DNA from: an uncultured Collinsella sp.
Lineage (GTDB): Bacteria; Actinomycetota; Coriobacteriia; Coriobacteriales; Coriobacteriaceae
NCBI GenBank assembly: GCA_900541125.1
Contig: UQIK01000015.1
Location: 1-59,479 of the forward strand
Reading direction: 5' to 3'
DNA length: 59,479 bases
Below are positions 25,760 through 33,485 of the stretch, piece by piece; within the stretch, counting starts at the first letter, position 1, and every line of letters begins with the position of its first letter. The position numbers were made by a program, and so were the translations under genes. The notes under the pieces are model-generated. The model saw only the letters and a list, made by a program, of their open reading frames with translations, made no database searches and was not told the origin of the DNA.

Positions 25760-26488
25760 CTACTCGCAGAGCGAAAGGGCGGCCTCGTCGGCAACGACAA
25801 CGCAGTTAGTGTGCAGCTGCAGGATCGAAGCCGGGCACTCGGGCGTAACCGGACCATAGCACATGTCATGTACGGCCTGAGCCTTGGCCTCGCCATTGGC
25901 GACGACCAGGATCATGCGGGCATACATGATGGTCTGGGTACCCATGGTGTAGGCCTGACGGGGAACATCGTCGATGCTGTCGAACAGGCGGCTGTTGGCC
26001 TGAATGGTGCTCTCGGTGAGGTCGACGCAGTGCGTGCCCTTGGAGAAGTGGTCATCGGGCTCGTTGAAGCCGATGTGGCCGTTGTTGCCAATGCCGAGCA
26101 GCTGCAGATCCGGGTAACCGGCGGCGGCGACGATCTTGTCGTACTCAGAGCAGGCAGCGGCCGCGTCGGGGTTGGAACCGTCGGGCACATGCGTGTTGTT
26201 CAGGTCGATGTTGATGTGATCGAAGAAGTTCTCACGCATGAAGTAGTGATAGCTCTGGGGATCGTCGTGCGAAAGGCCGCGATACTCGTCCAGGTTGTAG
26301 GTGCTGACCTCGGCAAAGTCGACGTCGCCCTTCTTGTACCAAGCAGCGAGCTGCTTGTAGGCACCGATCGGGGTGGAGCCGGTGGCAAGGCCCAGCACAC
26401 AGTCGGGCTTGAGGATAACCTGGGCCGAGATGATATTAGCGGCCTTGCGGCTCATATCCTCGTAGTCTTTAGCTTTAATGATCTTCAT
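25760..26488 (-). CDS. nagB: Glucosamine-6-phosphate deaminase
   Basis: The 242-residue protein starts MKIIKAKDYEDMSRKAAN after AAAGGACGCG; the longer frame to 26839 is not supported. Family motifs are VLGLATGSTPIGAYKQL, the substrate loop TYNLDEYRGLSHDDPQSYHY with catalytic Asp, and LLGIGNNGHIGFNEPDD with the His/Glu pair. It converts glucosamine-6-P to fructose-6-P plus ammonia, feeding amino sugars such as mucin GlcNAc into glycolysis. No nagA is adjacent. EIIA-Glc and glmM lie upstream on the same strand, giving an amino-sugar theme. The length is that of the short Gram-positive type without the allosteric tail of the E. coli enzyme. Confidence 0.93.
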   Translation of the reverse strand: MKIIKAKDYEDMSRKAANIISAQVILKPDCVLGLATGSTPIGAYKQLAAWYKKGDVDFAEVSTYNLDEYRGLSHDDPQSYHYFMRENFFDHINIDLNNTHVPDGSNPDAAAACSEYDKIVAAAGYPDLQLLGIGNNGHIGFNEPDDHFSKGTHCVDLTESTIQANSRLFDSIDDVPRQAYTMGTQTIMYARMILVVANGEAKAQAVHDMCYGPVTPECPASILQLHTNCVVVADEAALSLCE

Positions 26489-26685
26489 TACGCGTCCTTT
26501 CTCGTACAAGAGAGGCAAGGCTCCCTTACAAGCACTTGCCCGCGGCCCGCGTCGGCCGCAACCAACGTGTGCGGCCACCAGGGCGAGGTCGCGTAATGTA
26601 TGCGTCTCGTGTCTAACCGCGTCGAGGCCCCTGCCCGTCCACGGTGACCCAAAGCCTTTTAGCTTCGGACAAATCCCATCTTGCC

Positions 26686-26719
26686 ACGGAGGGCGTCCTC
26701 TTTCAAGGGCGCCCTCCGT
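26686..26719 (-). terminator. Hairpin after the EIIA gene
   Basis: ACGGAGGGCG pairs with CGCCCTCCGT perfectly around a 14-base loop, 40 bp after the EIIA stop. It lacks a T-run. The remaining bases of the 271-bp gap to nagB show nothing else that I can support. Confidence 0.55.
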
Positions 26720-26759
26720 AAACGTGTTTGAATTGTAGGCTAATGGCCACGTGCACTTG

Positions 26760-27257
26760 CTAGCGCTCGCGAGCAACGATGAGCTGGTCCATCTCTTCGA
26801 CATGCACGCCAACGGAGCCCTTGATGCTTGAGAACTCAACGGAGTTGCATACCAAGATGGGAACCGTCACATCGTAGCCCTCGGCAGCAATTGCCTCGCG
26901 ATCGAACTCAATGAGCACATCGCCCTTATGGACGATGTCACCCACTTGCGCATGTACGGTAAAGTGCTTACCCTCGAGCTGAACGGTGTCCAAACCAACG
27001 TGGATGAGCACGTCCAAGCCATCGACCGTGTTAAGCGCAACGGCATGTCCCGTGGGAAAAATGGCCTCGACCTTGGCATCAGCCGGCGCGATCACGCGCG
27101 TTCCGGTGGGCTGAATCGCCACGCCCTGGCCCAAAAGGCCGGTGGCAAACGTCTGATCGTTTACCTCGGAGAGCGGAATGACGTCACCCGAGATGGGAGC
27201 ATCCAACGTAAGGACTCGACCACGCATACCAAAAGACCTTAGGACTTTAGTGAACAT
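26760..27257 (-). CDS. crr: PTS glucose-type EIIA protein
   Basis: The 165-residue soluble protein has the EIIA-Glc fold markers: SGDVIPLSEVNDQTFA near residue 23, GQGVAIQP, and the two active-site histidines in FPTGHAVAL (about 70) and LIHVGLDTV (about 85). It accepts phosphate from HPr and passes it to EIIB domains of glucose-class permeases; it is also a common regulatory signal. It is encoded alone, so it probably serves several permeases, perhaps including the broken EIIC at the left end of the window. GAGGGGGAGC precedes the ATG. Confidence 0.9.
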   Translation of the reverse strand: MFTKVLRSFGMRGRVLTLDAPISGDVIPLSEVNDQTFATGLLGQGVAIQPTGTRVIAPADAKVEAIFPTGHAVALNTVDGLDVLIHVGLDTVQLEGKHFTVHAQVGDIVHKGDVLIEFDREAIAAEGYDVTVPILVCNSVEFSSIKGSVGVHVEEMDQLIVARER

Positions 27258-27328
27258 GCTCCCCCTCGGACATACCGATCAACCAAAATAACCTTAACAG
27301 TTTACCACTTGGCACCCGTTTTTGACCA

Positions 27329-28666
27329 TTAAGGAAGTTCGCGCTTGACAACCTCGACGATGTCGTCGACAACGCGCTGGGTCAGCTCGTGCGTCTCGGC
27401 CTCGGCCATCACGCGGACCAGCGGCTCGGTACCGCTCGGGCGCACCAGAATGCGGCCGCGGCCGTCAAGCTCCTTCTCGGCAGCAGCGACGGCATCCCAG
27501 ATGGGCTGGCAATCGTCCAGACCAGCCTTGTTGTCGGAATGCACGTTGACGAGTACCTGCGGGTACTTCTTCATGATGCCGGCAAGATCGGTGAGGGTAC
27601 GACCGGTGCGCTTGAGCACGGCCAGCAGTTGCAGAGCCGTCACCAGGCCGTCACCGGTGGTGTTGTGCTCCAGGAAGATGATGTGGCCGGACTGTTCGCC
27701 GCCGATGACGGCGCCGTCCGCGAGCATGCGCTCCAGAACGTAGCGGTCGCCCACGGCGGTCTGGACCATCTCGAAGCCCTGCTCCTTCATAGCGATGGAA
27801 AAGCCCAGGTTGCACATGACGGTCGAGACGATCTCGGAGTTGGCGAGCTTGCCGCGAGCGGCAAGGTCAGAACCGCAGATAGCCAGGATGTAGTCACCAT
27901 CGATCTCATTGCCCTCGCTGTCCACGAACAGTACGCGGTCGGCGTCGCCGTCGTGGGCCAGACCGATGTCAGCATGGGTGCGCAGCACGAGCTCGCGCAG
28001 GGGCTCGAGGTGCGTAGAGCCGCACTCAACGTTAATGTCAGTGCCGCAGTAATCGGTATTGATGGCATGGACCGTGGCACCTAGGCGCTGCAGTGCGGCG
28101 GGCGTGGTCTGGCAAGAAGCACCGTGACCGCAGTCGACGGCAACGACCAAGCCGTCGAGCCTCAGGCCATCAAGCGTATCGATGGCATGATCGACATATG
28201 CCTTGCGTGCGTCCTTCATCTTGATAATGTGGCCCACGCCGGCACCGGTCGGCAGCGTGTCGGCAGCCATGGCTTCCTCGGACATGACCCAGGCGCTGAT
28301 CTCTTCCTCGACCGCGTCGGGAAGCTTCATGCCCTTGCGGCTAAAGAACTTGATGCCGTTGAACTCCGGCGGATTGTGCGAAGCGGAGATGACGATGCCG
28401 CCATCGAGCTCGTTCTGAACGGTGAGCAGTGCCACGGCAGGCGTGGGGATGACGCCGCAGCAGTGCGGACGGCCGCCCTCGGCCATAATGCCGGCGGTCA
28501 GAGCACTCTCGAGCATGGTGCCCGAAAGACGCGTGTCGCGGCCGATGCAGATGTCCGGACCAAGAAACTTGGTCGCCGCGCGACCCAGACGAAACGCGAG
28601 GTCGCACGAAAGATCGGCGTTGGCGACGCCACGGACGCCGTCGGTACCGAAGATGTTCTGGGGCAT
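27329..28666 (-). CDS. glmM: Phosphoglucosamine mutase
   Basis: The 445-residue protein is full length. The phosphoserine loop is VISASHNPPEFNGIKFF (Ser96), the metal loop DGDADRVLFVD, the sugar loop GGEQSGHIIF, and the phosphate-binding loop RPSGTEPLVRVMAE. It converts glucosamine-6-P to glucosamine-1-P for UDP-GlcNAc synthesis. nagB nearby works in the opposite direction on the same substrate pool. GGAAGGAG precedes the ATG. A terminator separates it from rpsI upstream, so it has its own transcript. Confidence 0.95.
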   Translation of the reverse strand: MPQNIFGTDGVRGVANADLSCDLAFRLGRAATKFLGPDICIGRDTRLSGTMLESALTAGIMAEGGRPHCCGVIPTPAVALLTVQNELDGGIVISASHNPPEFNGIKFFSRKGMKLPDAVEEEISAWVMSEEAMAADTLPTGAGVGHIIKMKDARKAYVDHAIDTLDGLRLDGLVVAVDCGHGASCQTTPAALQRLGATVHAINTDYCGTDINVECGSTHLEPLRELVLRTHADIGLAHDGDADRVLFVDSEGNEIDGDYILAICGSDLAARGKLANSEIVSTVMCNLGFSIAMKEQGFEMVQTAVGDRYVLERMLADGAVIGGEQSGHIIFLEHNTTGDGLVTALQLLAVLKRTGRTLTDLAGIMKKYPQVLVNVHSDNKAGLDDCQPIWDAVAAAEKELDGRGRILVRPSGTEPLVRVMAEAETHELTQRVVDDIVEVVKRELP

Positions 28667-28715
28667 AGGATCGCTCCTTCCCTAGCAGGCGATATGCAAC
28701 CGCCCACCCTAGTCG

Positions 28716-28758
28716 AAAAAGAAAAGCGGGACCCGCCGAGGAATCGGCAGGCCCCGCT
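28716..28758 (-). terminator. Terminator after rplM-rpsI
   Basis: AGCGGGacCCGCCGA pairs with TCGGCaGGCCCCGCT. On the minus strand it is followed by TTTCTTTTT, 31 bp after the rpsI stop. Confidence 0.9.
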
Positions 28759-28789
28759 TGTACATTGTATCTCGAAAGGAGATAAAACC

Positions 28790-29185
<396 letters not shown>

Positions 29186-29187
29186 CT

Positions 29188-29631
29188 TTAAGCCTCCAGC
29201 TCAATCTTCGTGGGGTTCTGGGCAGCATGCGGATGCTCGGCACCAGCGTAGACCTTAAGCTTGGTCATCTGGGCACGGCCGAGGGTGGTCTTGGGCAGCA
29301 TACCGCGAACGGCGCGCTCGATGACCTTCTCCGGGTGCTTCTCCATAGCCTGGCGGAAGCTCTCAGCCTTGAGGCCGCCGTTGTAGCCGCTGTGGCGATA
29401 ATAGGTCTTCGTGTCGGCCTTGTTACCGGTAAGCTGGACCTTATCGGCGTTGATGACGACAACGAAGTCGCCGCAGTCGCTGTTGGGCGTGAACTGGGGC
29501 TTGTTCTTACCGCGCAGGATCATTGCGATCTGGGTGGCAAGACGGCCCAGGACAGCACCATCGGCGTCGACGAGAACCCAGTTGCGCTGGACCTCGCCCT
29601 GCTTGGCGTAGTGAGTCGATTTCGAAATCAC
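29188..29631 (-). CDS. rplM: 50S ribosomal protein L13
   Basis: The 147-residue protein has WVLVDADGAVLGRLATQIA, LRGKNKPQFTPNSDCGDFV and RAVRGMLPKTTLGR, all typical of L13. GTG is the start, set by GGAGGAG five bases upstream. It is the first gene of the L13-S9 operon. The 60-base leader downstream of the promoter can fold (GTTA..CAGAG with CTCTG..TAAC), which is where L13 is known to autoregulate in other bacteria; that role is inferred here. Confidence 0.97.
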   Translation of the reverse strand: MISKSTHYAKQGEVQRNWVLVDADGAVLGRLATQIAMILRGKNKPQFTPNSDCGDFVVVINADKVQLTGNKADTKTYYRHSGYNGGLKAESFRQAMEKHPEKVIERAVRGMLPKTTLGRAQMTKLKVYAGAEHPHAAQNPTKIELEA

Positions 29632-29697
29632 TTAGACTCCTCCATGTACAGTACGTGTTGTTACAGAGATTCACGGGGCTCTGCAAGTAACCCGTCC

Positions 29698-29725
29698 ATA
29701 TTACCCCGCTCGCCGTACGAGTCAA
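29698..29725 (-). promoter_or_regulatory. Promoter of rplM-rpsI
   Basis: On the minus strand a TTGACT -35 box (29725-29720) and a TAATAT -10 box (29703-29698) are separated by 16 bp. Transcription would start near 29691, giving a leader of about 60 bases with a small hairpin before the L13 GTG. Confidence 0.65.
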
Positions 29726-29825
29726 CAGGTATTTTGGCTCCGACCAGAGTTTCTGCACATGTCATCCACGAGCCGTGATTTTCCCAGCTCTTTAGCTGTT
29801 GTCATTTTTTGAGGGTTCGCCGTCG

Positions 29826-30704
29826 CTAGCGCTCAACGAACTCTTGGATTTCCGCGAGCAGGCGCTTTGCCTCCTGACGGCCCTGGATATACAGGTCCAA
29901 AAGCTTTGCCGAATCGTGCTCGACATGGCCGACCTCGACCGGCTTTTGCGGAGCGACGACCAACGCACGGCCCTCGCGCTCATACTTCCACAGGTGCATG
30001 CGTTGTATGTTGTAGCGGTCGTGGCGCGTCTCGATTCCCTCGAGCAGATAGGGGTAGTCGGCATAGCGGGCGCGCGCGGCAGGCATAAACTCGTAAGGCT
30101 TTTTCTCGTATGAGCGGTCCTGCGTGACGATGACGACCGCACGGTCGAAGCCCGCCTCCTCCAGCACATGCTCGATGGGGATCGAATCGGCTACGCCACC
30201 GTCGACGTATTTGTGCCCGTCAATCTCGACCGGCGGCGTCACCAGCGGCAGCGACGTCGATGCGCGCACAGCGTCAAGATCGAGCACGGCGCTTTTGACC
30301 GGCAGGTAGGCAGCGGTTCCAAACAGCATGTCCGTCGCAACGGCGTACATCTCGATGGGACTGGCGTCGAACGTCTCGTTGTCAAAGGGATCCAGGCGGT
30401 CCTGGACATCGTTGAAGATAAAGTCGTAGCCGACGATAGAGCCCGTGGACGCAAACGATGCGGCGCCCATGAAGCGGTTGTCGTTGCAGAAAGCCAGGTT
30501 GATGCGGTTGGCACGGCCGATCTGGTGCGACTTGTAGTTCACGCCGTTGAGGGCGCCGGCCGATACACCGTAGACAGCCGGAATCTCGACGCCAGCCTCC
30601 ATGAGAACGTCGAGCACGCCCGCGGTAAATTGCCCGCGGAAGCTGCCGCCCTCCAGGACGAGCGCGACCTTGCCGGCGTTCTTTGCCTTATCTTCTGCAG
30701 TCAT
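29826..30704 (-). CDS. Patatin-like phospholipase
   Basis: The 292-residue protein has the patatin catalytic set: the oxyanion loop LVLEGGSFRGQFTAGVLD, the nucleophile elbow GVSAGALNG (Ser near 48) and the Asp in YVDGGVADSIP near 170. There is no signal peptide or membrane helix, so it acts in the cytoplasm or at the inner membrane face as a lipid acyl hydrolase. This compact form resembles the RssA/YjjU-type proteins. GCAGGAGG precedes the ATG. It is followed by the rplM operon on the same strand and preceded by a repeat-rich gap. Confidence 0.87.
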   Translation of the reverse strand: MTAEDKAKNAGKVALVLEGGSFRGQFTAGVLDVLMEAGVEIPAVYGVSAGALNGVNYKSHQIGRANRINLAFCNDNRFMGAASFASTGSIVGYDFIFNDVQDRLDPFDNETFDASPIEMYAVATDMLFGTAAYLPVKSAVLDLDAVRASTSLPLVTPPVEIDGHKYVDGGVADSIPIEHVLEEAGFDRAVVIVTQDRSYEKKPYEFMPAARARYADYPYLLEGIETRHDRYNIQRMHLWKYEREGRALVVAPQKPVEVGHVEHDSAKLLDLYIQGRQEAKRLLAEIQEFVER

Positions 30705-30791
30705 GTTGACCTCCTGCGATTGCGTTTTGGCCTTCTTCTACCCAGTTTTGGGATGGCGAGCGCACGGGTTTTTCGAGGCGGCAGGTGAAGC

Positions 30792-31070
30792 GGAAAGTGT
30801 GTCCCAGTTTGAGGCGAGATTCCGGGATGCGCTTTCCGCTTGGACTGCCATTGGGAAAGCGCGTCCCGTTCTGAGCGCGGATTCCGGGATGGACTTTCCG
30901 CTAGCCATTCATTTGGAAATTGCATCCCATTCCGAATGAGGATTCCGGGTCGCAGTTTCCGCTTGAGGCGCCATCCGGAAACTACGTCCCAGTCTGAGCG
31001 CGGATTCCGGGATGGACTTTCCGCCTGGGCTGCCGTTGGGAAAGCGCGTCCCGGCCTGCGTTGACGCGAC
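30792..31070. repeat. Tandem array of 61-62 bp hairpin units (about 4.5 copies)
   Basis: Units begin with GGAAA at 30792, 30854, 30915, 30977 and 31039, a period of 61-62 bp. Each has the form GGAAAnnnnnTCCC ... ATTCCGGGnnnnnnnTTTCC, so each can fold on itself. The outer ends (GGAAAG/CTTTCC, GGAAAT/GTTTCC) vary between units while pairing is largely kept. The open frame that crosses the array on the minus strand (repeated SPSRNPRS) is a by-product of the repeat. Confidence 0.7.
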
Positions 31071-31080
31071 GTTTTCTTTA

Positions 31081-31325
31081 CGCCCGCGCCCTGCACAGAG
31101 TTCGATTCTCCGCGGATGAAGGAGATCTGTCGGCGCGAGGCACAGCCAGCAGAAATGCCGTCGGCATCGCATCTATATCTGGCTGAAGCATTGCGCGGAG
31201 GATCCGCGTATTTGCTTCGCAAATCCGCACCGGCTTCGGCCGCCTGCCGGCGTCCTCGCCCGCTCGCTACAAACGCTCCGCGTTTGTTTAACGCTCGCGC
31301 CCTGCACAGAGTTCGATTCTCCGCG
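31081..31325 (+). repeat. Direct repeats containing a tmRNA/tRNA-like T-arm word
   Basis: GCGCCCTGCACAGAGTTCGA and the bases after it (through TTCTCCGCGG) occur at about 31087-31117 and again at 31296-31325, some 210 bp apart. Within them GAGTTCGATTCTCCGCG is identical to the 3' end of the neighbouring tmRNA but in the opposite orientation. Such words at the end of tmRNA are common integration sites, so these may be scars of past insertions. The segment between holds short palindromes (near 31206-31228) and no gene. Confidence 0.5.
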
Positions 31326-31340
31326 GTACGGACTAGAAAT

Positions 31341-31374
31341 AAAAAGGCAGGTAGATATAAATATCTACCTGCCT
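31341..31374 (-). terminator. Terminator after tmRNA
   Basis: A near-perfect palindrome built on AGGCAGGTAGATAT and its complement (31345-31374) is followed by TTTTTATT on the minus strand, nine bases past the tmRNA 3' end. Confidence 0.9.
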
Positions 31375-31382
31375 GTTACTTA

Positions 31383-31746
31383 TGGTGGAGGCGCGGAGAA
31401 TCGAACTCCGGTCCACGAAAGCCCCCTGATTGGCATCTCCAAGCTCAGTCGCTGGTTTTGTCTCGGACGCTTTGCGCGCAGCGACACGCTCGCGGCATCC
31501 CAACCGGTTCGGTCTTAGCCCGCGCCATACCGATTACGTGCGCAGGAGCATTCCCCTAACATGACGTCGCGCCGGTGTCGGGGAAATCACCGGGTTGACG
31601 CGCCGCTATAAACTAAGCAGCGAGAGCCATAGGCTCAAAAGAAGAGTTGTTGTCAATTCAATTTGACGGTACCCCTGTTTAACGAGGCGAGGAGACCTCG
31701 GCTTGCTTCCTCTCTCAGAGCTATCGTGTCGAAACCAGTCGCCCCC
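31383..31746 (-). ncRNA. ssrA: tmRNA (transfer-messenger RNA)
   Basis: The 5' end GGGGGCGACTGGTTTCGACA and the 3' end with T-arm CGGAGTTCGATTCTCCG, acceptor CGCCTCC and encoded CCA are both present. The 7-bp acceptor GGGGGCG/CGCCTCC pairs with one wobble. The length of 364 bases is usual. The tag frame (31654-31613) reads DNNSSFEPMALAA followed by TAG, the expected hydrophobic LAA degradation tail; the resume codon is taken as GAC. With SmpB it rescues stalled ribosomes. A terminator follows directly. Confidence 0.95.
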
Positions 31747-31983
31747 GAATGTCGGGAAAGTCTGGATGGCATTGGGCACGAGCGCCCAACACCCGTCGAC
31801 TTTTCAAGGAACACGCGGGGTGAACCCCGCTCGTGGATAGCTATCTTACCACGTTCTAAAGGCAGACAGCTGTTCTATGCACGAGCTGTGAAGACCCCAA
31901 TGTGTGCCGCACTTCGCACTTTTGCTACCGATCGCGTCACGTATATTTTCGCCAAGCAAAATTGAACCGTCGAAAGGACCATT

Positions 31984-32418
31984 ATGGATACCAAGCAGCA
32001 ACTCGTCAATGCCCTCGCAGGCCTGGGCTCAACCATTACCGAAGCTATGGATGTCATCGAGGGCTTTGTCCCCTGCGGACATCCCGCCCTCACGGTATCG
32101 AACGCACTCGTCGCGCTGGACACTAACGATGATGCAGCTCTCGCCCAGCAGCTTGAGACCGTCGAGGGCTTTATCGACCATGTAAGTGAGAACCGCGGCG
32201 TGACCGCCTACCACGGCATCGAGGTCGAGCTCGCGGGTCCCAAAGCCGATCTGCTCGCAGCAATCCGCGAGGTAGGCACCCTTATGCAGACCGCAGGCGT
32301 CAAGAACACCCAGGTCAACGAGTGGGTCTACCGCAGTCTGGCAGCACTCGACAGCTCCGACGAAAAGGCAGCCGAGCAGCTCGCAGAAAGTCCCGCCATT
32401 AAGGCCGAGCTTTTGTAA
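31984..32418 (+). CDS. Small helical protein of unknown function
   Basis: The 144-residue acidic, all-helical protein begins MDTKQQLVNALAGLGSTITE after GAAAGGACC. Two similar halves may be repeats: VSNALVALDTNDDAALAQQLE and VYRSLAALDSSDEKAAEQLAE share an xALxxLDxxDxxAAxQL pattern. There is no signal peptide, cysteine motif or known domain. It stands alone between tmRNA and the toxin-antitoxin pair. I do not recognise its function. Confidence 0.7.
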   Translation: MDTKQQLVNALAGLGSTITEAMDVIEGFVPCGHPALTVSNALVALDTNDDAALAQQLETVEGFIDHVSENRGVTAYHGIEVELAGPKADLLAAIREVGTLMQTAGVKNTQVNEWVYRSLAALDSSDEKAAEQLAESPAIKAELL

Positions 32419-32476
32419 ATAGCAGACGCGGGTCCCTTGGCGCATCGTCGTCCAAGAGGCCCGCAAACAGTTCGCG

Positions 32477-32992
32477 TCAACCGATAGCCGCGCCGCCACG
32501 TTCGGTCAAAGCCAGAATTGGCATCATTTGGCGCGGGGTCTTTGCTGCAAGATCGGCATGTTCGAGCAGCTTACGATCGTTGGTCACCAAGTAATCGACC
32601 TGCGCGCGCTTGCACGCGGCGAGCACCAAGTTGTCCTCGTAATCGCGATGGAGCGCTAAGTATTTGTCGGCCAGCCAAAGGTCCGACGCATCTGCACCCA
32701 CGGCCGTGGCGTTTTCGGTCATGCTCCGAACAAACGCCAACGCTGCATTGCCAATTGCACGGGCAGATGCCTCGTCGAGCGCTCCCCCGCTGGCAAGAAC
32801 GCTACGCTTCAGCTCGTGTTGGACAACATGCAGCACGTCCTTGGCGATATGCACCGGAAAGAACAGCAACGCCCCCGTCTCCGCCGCCTGCCCAATAAAC
32901 GCACGCGCAGCAAGCGACTCGGCATGGTCAACACAAAACGAATCAACCCACACATTCGCATCCACCATGATTTTAAGAAGGGCTCCGCTCAC
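32477..32992 (-). CDS. PIN-domain toxin (VapC-like ribonuclease)
   Basis: The start is GTG at 32992, overlapping the antitoxin stop by four bases (GTGA), with AAAGGGGAT upstream; the protein has 171 residues. PIN acidic residues are visible in IMVDANVWVDSF near the start, DLWLADKYLAL and HRDYEDNLVLAACKRAQVDY, followed by LVTNDRKLLEHA. Such proteins cut RNA and are neutralised by a cognate antitoxin. The partner gene immediately upstream and the overlap fit a type II toxin-antitoxin operon. It is a little longer than most VapC (130-150 residues). Confidence 0.82.
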   Translation of the reverse strand: MSGALLKIMVDANVWVDSFCVDHAESLAARAFIGQAAETGALLFFPVHIAKDVLHVVQHELKRSVLASGGALDEASARAIGNAALAFVRSMTENATAVGADASDLWLADKYLALHRDYEDNLVLAACKRAQVDYLVTNDRKLLEHADLAAKTPRQMMPILALTERGGAAIG

Positions 32993-33324
32993 AGGATCAT
33001 CCCCTTTTGGCGATAGCGCTCGTCCATGGCTTCGGAATAGATTGCGTCCCAATCGCGATCATCAGATACGGGCGACGTAGCGATGCCCAAATCTGCATAA
33101 AGCCGGTCTGCCGCTGCCCACGACGCGGCGAACGGCGTATCGGGCGCGACGGTCTGCTGCCGGTCGTCGACGGCCGCAAGCACTTCCTCGCACTGCCCGC
33201 CACCCTGTGCGACCTTGGCCACCACCTTTTTGATGAGCTCGGGCAGCGACCTGCCCGAAAGCCGCAACGCTTCCTCGGCGCGCTCTTTAACCGAGCGATC
33301 TACGCGAACATTCACCTGCGCCAT
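32989..33324 (-). CDS. RelB/DinJ-like antitoxin paired with the PIN toxin
   Basis: The 111-residue protein begins MAQVNVRVDRSVKERAEEAL, a ribbon-helix-helix DNA-binding start as in RelB/DinJ antitoxins, with GRSLPELIKKVVAKVAQ as the second helix. The C-terminal part (DWDAIYSEAMDERYRQKG) should wrap the toxin. A GTG at 33345 in frame with GGGAG upstream is an alternative start. The promoter and palindromic operator directly upstream suggest autorepression. A RelB-like antitoxin with a PIN toxin is a mixed pairing, which is not rare. Confidence 0.78.
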   Translation of the reverse strand: MAQVNVRVDRSVKERAEEALRLSGRSLPELIKKVVAKVAQGGGQCEEVLAAVDDRQQTVAPDTPFAASWAAADRLYADLGIATSPVSDDRDWDAIYSEAMDERYRQKGMIL

Positions 33325-33362
33325 GCCGCTAACAGCACCCACGTCGATCTCGCTCCCTTCAA

Positions 33363-33411
33363 TTGCTAGCCTTGCTAGCAACACTATATAGAGAAGTTAG
33401 CAAATGTTCAA
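33363..33411 (-). promoter_or_regulatory. Promoter and operator of the toxin-antitoxin pair
   Basis: On the minus strand TTGAAC (33411-33406) and TATAGT (33388-33383) are 17 bp apart. The perfect palindrome TTGCTAGC-n3-GCTAGCAA (33381-33363) covers the expected start point, ideal for autorepression by the ribbon-helix-helix antitoxin. Confidence 0.7.
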
Positions 33412-33485
33412 ATGCAAAAGGCCTGCGCCCGGACGACACCGATGCCGTCTGGGCGCAGGCCAGATAACGTGGGCGAACACGTCTG

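Noticed and set aside
25500..25859. 119-codon plus-strand frame
   Set aside because: It spans the nagB terminator and overlaps nagB antisense, with no domain and no ribosome site.
30701..31222. Minus-strand open frame of 173 codons with repeated SPSRNPRS
   Set aside because: It crosses the 62-bp tandem array. The peptide repeat is a by-product of the DNA repeat, and there is no ribosome site or known domain.
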